The notes under the pieces were generated by a model. The model was not told the origin of the DNA. It did no database searches and saw nothing but the letters and a program-made list of their open reading frames with translations. 64,000 bases of DNA from Xenophilus arseniciresistens (lineage in GTDB: Bacteria; Pseudomonadota; Gammaproteobacteria; Burkholderiales; Burkholderiaceae_C), in NCBI RefSeq assembly GCF_028023875.1, contig NZ_JAQIPB010000009.1, forward strand, positions 186,001 to 250,000, given 5' to 3'. Below, in pieces: positions 62,201-64,000 of the stretch (position 1 is the first letter of the stretch; the number at the start of each line of letters is the position of its first letter). A program made the position numbers and the translations under genes.

Positions 62201-64000
62201 CTGCCAGGTGCCGCTGCCGCCCACCCAGCCGGGCGGCTCGGCGCTGTTGCCGCCGTTCCAGAACTGGATCGTCTGGCCCGCACCCTGCACCGAGAGATTG
62301 ACCTGCCCCGGCGTGCCCGGCGCCGCCGGCGTGCTGGTGATCCGGTAGCTGGCGGCCGGGTCGCCGCCGATGCGCACGCTCGACGTGCCGGCATCGAAGC
62401 CGCCGCTGCGCTGGCCCATGCCGTCGCTGGTGCCGTAGTTGAAGAGGCGGTACCAGCCCGCCGATGCGGCGTTGGCCTGCAGGCTGCCGTCCAGCGTCAG
62501 GCTGCCGCCCACGTTCACCAGGTCGTTGTTCGCACCGCCCGCGGTGCCGGCCTGGCCCAGTTCGAACTGCGTGGTGGAACCCGCCGCCAGCACCAGGTCG
62601 CCGCCGATGTTCAGCGTGCCCGGGCTGTGGCCCGGCGCCAGCGTGCCGCCGCTGTTCACGCGCACCGTGCGGCCCGCGCCGCCCACCGTGCCGGTGCCGC
62701 CCAGCGTGGCGCCGGCATTGACGTCCACGTTGCCGCCCAGCGTGCCGTCCACGCGCAAGGTGCCTGCGTCGATGTGCGTGCCGGCCTGGCCCATGTTGCT
62801 GGTGCCGCTCAAGGTCAGCGTGCCCGCGCCCGCCTTGACCAGCGCGCCGGTGCTGCCCGCGAAGGCCGTGCCGGTCGCCACGTTGAAGCCGTGGGTGTCG
62901 AACACCAGGCCGCGCGCGCCCACGCCCGCGACCGGCAGGTTCTGGAAGAACTCCGACTGATCGCCCGTGGCGCGCAGCACGCCGCCATCCAGGTCCAGCG
63001 CGGCCGAGCCCTGGCCGCCCACGATCTGCGAGGTAGCGAGCACGCCGCGGCCGATGGTCTCGCCGCCAAGCAGGCGCAAGGTGCCGCTGCTGCCCGCTTC
63101 CTGGGCCAGGATGAGCGCGCGACCGGTCTGCACCAGGCCGCCGGCATCCACGCTGAGCGTGCCCCGGCCCCGCTGGCCGACGGTGAGTTCGCGGGCGCTG
63201 GTCCAGCTGGAAGCCTGCCCCTGGGCATCCGTGCCCATCACCGTCGCCGAGCCGAAGCCGCCGGCCTGTTCGCCGAGCACCCCCAGATAGCCGCTGACCG
63301 CGCCGCCCTGCGAAACCGTCAGCGTGCCCGTGCCCGCGTTGCCGACCAGGACTTCCCCCTTGCTCGTCAGGCGCGCGCCGCTGCCCGTCACGGTGATCGT
63401 GCCCTTGCCGCTCGCCATCTCCCCGAGCCGCACGCGTGCGCCCGCGGCCAGCCCGCCGGCCTCGACATGGATTTCGCCGGTGCCGTAGCGCGCCGCGCGC
63501 AGGATGCCCTGGCTGACCCACTGGGAGCCGGCCCCCCGAACCGTCACCGTGCCCCTGGACGGGGCGAGCACGCCCACGGTGGCCGCGGTGCCCTGGGCCG
63601 ACACCACCGCCCCGTCCGCAATGGTGAGCGTGCCGACGCCGTCGTTGCCCACCGCCAGGTCGTCGGCGATGGTCCATGTGCTGCCGTCCCCCGTCACCGT
63701 GGCCTTGCCCTCGCCGGTGCCGTAGGCGCCGATGCGTGTCCAGCCACTGGAAAGCGCCGCCCCGGCCTCGACCAGGAGATCGGCCCGCCCGTGCTCGCCG
63801 ACGTGGAATTCGCCGCCGCTGCCCGTGGTCCATGCAGTGCCGGGGCCCGACAGGCGCACCGCCGCCGAACTGCCGGCCGCGCGCCCGATGTAGCCGGCGC
63901 GGCTGGCGAGCCGGCCCCCGCCCTGGATCGCCAGCGTGCCGCCGTCCGCGGTGGCGGCGCCGCCCAGGCTGCTCGCGCCAGTGAGGCTCAGCGTGCCCGC
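59294..64000 (-). CDS. Type V autotransporter, C-terminal 1,568 residues (5' end beyond window)
   Basis: The frame is open to the window edge, so the signal peptide and passenger start are missing. The passenger is a long repetitive beta-helix rich in Gly, Thr, Ala and Val. Autotransporter-associated strand repeats are clear (GTLTLSGPNSYSGGTAVEAG, TMLTGDNSYSGGTAVRKGTV, LVLGAANNGYSGATHVAQGT). A PAPSPAPG linker leads to the barrel, about the last 280 residues, from AWGRVISIDREIGQGGTVG to the end GSLGVKVRW with a terminal aromatic. These proteins reach the cell surface and usually serve in adhesion or biofilm. No protease or other enzymatic motif was seen in the visible part. Confidence 0.9.
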   Translation of the reverse strand, partial: AGTLSLTGASSLGGAATADGGTLAIQGGGRLASRAGYIGRAAGSSAAVRLSGPGTAWTTGSGGEFHVGEHGRADLLVEAGAALSSGWTRIGAYGTGEGKATVTGDGSTWTIADDLAVGNDGVGTLTIADGAVVSAQGTAATVGVLAPSRGTVTVRGAGSQWVSQGILRAARYGTGEIHVEAGGLAAGARVRLGEMASGKGTITVTGSGARLTSKGEVLVGNAGTGTLTVSQGGAVSGYLGVLGEQAGGFGSATVMGTDAQGQASSWTSARELTVGQRGRGTLSVDAGGLVQTGRALILAQEAGSSGTLRLLGGETIGRGVLATSQIVGGQGSAALDLDGGVLRATGDQSEFFQNLPVAGVGARGLVFDTHGFNVATGTAFAGSTGALVKAGAGTLTLSGTSNMGQAGTHIDAGTLRVDGTLGGNVDVNAGATLGGTGTVGGAGRTVRVNSGGTLAPGHSPGTLNIGGDLVLAAGSTTQFELGQAGTAGGANNDLVNVGGSLTLDGSLQANAASAGWYRLFNYGTSDGMGQRSGGFDAGTSSVRIGGDPAASYRITSTPAAPGTPGQVNLSVQGAGQTIQFWNGGNSAEPPGWVGGSGTWQAMASNWLDRQADGPDPDLSRSVGWGNSVAVFGGARGDVRVQGDMAFDTLQFLTDGYTIDGAPGVGSLVIAPAAGSAAAPRGTINTMPGVHASISAPITDSPGASNGLVTTGSGTLTLSGPNSYSGGTAVEAGTLVAAGSGALGSGGVSVGSATLRVDAGVTLGNGIQLRDGATLDNAGALGMAVDARTAAGAVRILNRAGGRIAASGDASIQSGGATELHNAGTLAGDVRLAGTAQHAVTLAGGSQIAGDLGIGANTASTLTLEAAAGTRQRQSEAVGGRTTFAGVLVKEGAGTWMLDRDLGAADTRIRAGVLQLGEGGTAGSVGTGPIAIARDASLAVDRSDALTLAGAISGEGALQQLGAGTTMLTGDNSYSGGTAVRKGTVAVGSSTALGTGIVRMDDRTTLAFAADGLALANPIVFTGEDDPTFDTGPNTATLSGGISGNADLSKSGSGTLVLGAANNGYSGATHVAQGTLRAGAAQALSAASIHTIAAGAVLDLAGFHQSVAGITNAGTVSLRGSQPGTTLTVTGPWVGQGGLLAVGTTLGTDNSASDRLLLSGPGAVASGNTFVQVSNVGGLGAQTTGRGIEVVGTEDGARIQGGAFALAAPLLAGAYEYQLNSTAEGAYLSSTLSSPPPGPAPAPSPAPGIGLPTYRAEVPLFAALPEQLRQASLGMLANHHQRVGDDGAHPEAGRRQAWGRVISIDREIGQGGTVGATSRGRLTGLQAGTDLWAEGNWKAGLYVGQLDGDMRVNGFARGVWGLAAGSNDLRSQFLGGYLTWKGSDGLYVDGVVQAGRHRYTAGSGLGASSGGKGRSLLASVEVGKAWAIAPGWQVEPQLQLIHQRLRLDDVALVGATTVQQDLHNGWQARVGVRVKGEIDTRSGPLRPYARVNVHRGGGGTDRTRFAAPGGLADILSGTGGSSTELAVGADWQVTPTVSVYGEAGKLWASGGQARNGSGLNGSLGVKVRW

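Noticed and set aside
60147-63833. Second long minus-strand frame inside the autotransporter, in another frame
   Set aside because: Arg/Gly/His-rich translation produced by the repetitive GC-rich passenger; the true frame shows strand repeats and a C-terminal barrel.

Overview
The window is GC-rich, gene-dense bacterial DNA. Its gene content (orphan Bug receptor, DctSR-type two-component pair, YhdP, YaeQ, TTG/GTG starts, paired LysR regulators) fits a betaproteobacterium of the order Burkholderiales, most likely family Comamonadaceae. This placement is inferred from gene content, not from a marker tree. No rRNA, tRNA, IS element, integrase or CRISPR array was found.

Left part (1-17,575): transport and catabolism. 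A truncated BASS-family transporter is divergent from a LysR gene. A second LysR gene precedes an apparent operon for a Bug solute receptor, a class III CoA-transferase and an unusual crotonase. An FAD-linked (GlcD-type) oxidase converges on that operon. Next is a PhoX/DUF839 phosphatase with a Tat-lipoprotein signal and a good Pho-box candidate. An eight-gene cluster follows: a complete branched-chain-type ABC transporter (livKHMGF), a MarR regulator, a phthalate-dioxygenase-type reductase and a VanA-like Rieske oxygenase. It looks like an uptake-plus-demethylation/hydroxylation unit for an aromatic compound. A tandem dyad operator lies in its promoter region, and a second paralogous MarR gene lies just beyond it.

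Middle part (17,591-38,524): mostly housekeeping. It holds mltA, an OmpA-like glycine-zipper lipoprotein, a DctS/DctR-type pair, a Nit-family amidase, yhdP, glnE, rlpA, an M20 peptidase lipoprotein, a SigJ-type sigma factor, an exported glutathione peroxidase, a GST, purB and yaeQ.

Right-centre (38,785-57,205): a single-direction, visibly less GC-rich 18-kb locus encoding a complete VirB/VirD4 type IV secretion system (virB7-8-9-10-11-1-2-3-4, a TrbM-like gene, virB5, virB6, then cargo, then virD4). VirB7 carries a C-terminal N0-like domain. No relaxase is present. Two genes encode proteins with near-identical C-terminal domains matching the XVIPCD secretion signal. One has a class 3 lipase domain and the other a small domain with lysozyme-like motifs. 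Each lies directly downstream of an exported candidate immunity protein (a lipoprotein and an LprI-domain protein), with a DUF4189 protein at the head of the cargo block. This is best read as a bacteria-killing X-type T4SS with its effector-immunity cargo, and it is the most interesting part of the window.

Right end (57,528-64,000): an 85-aa hypothetical protein, a Bcr/CflA-type MFS exporter and the C-terminal ~1,570 residues of a large classical (type V) autotransporter that runs off the window.
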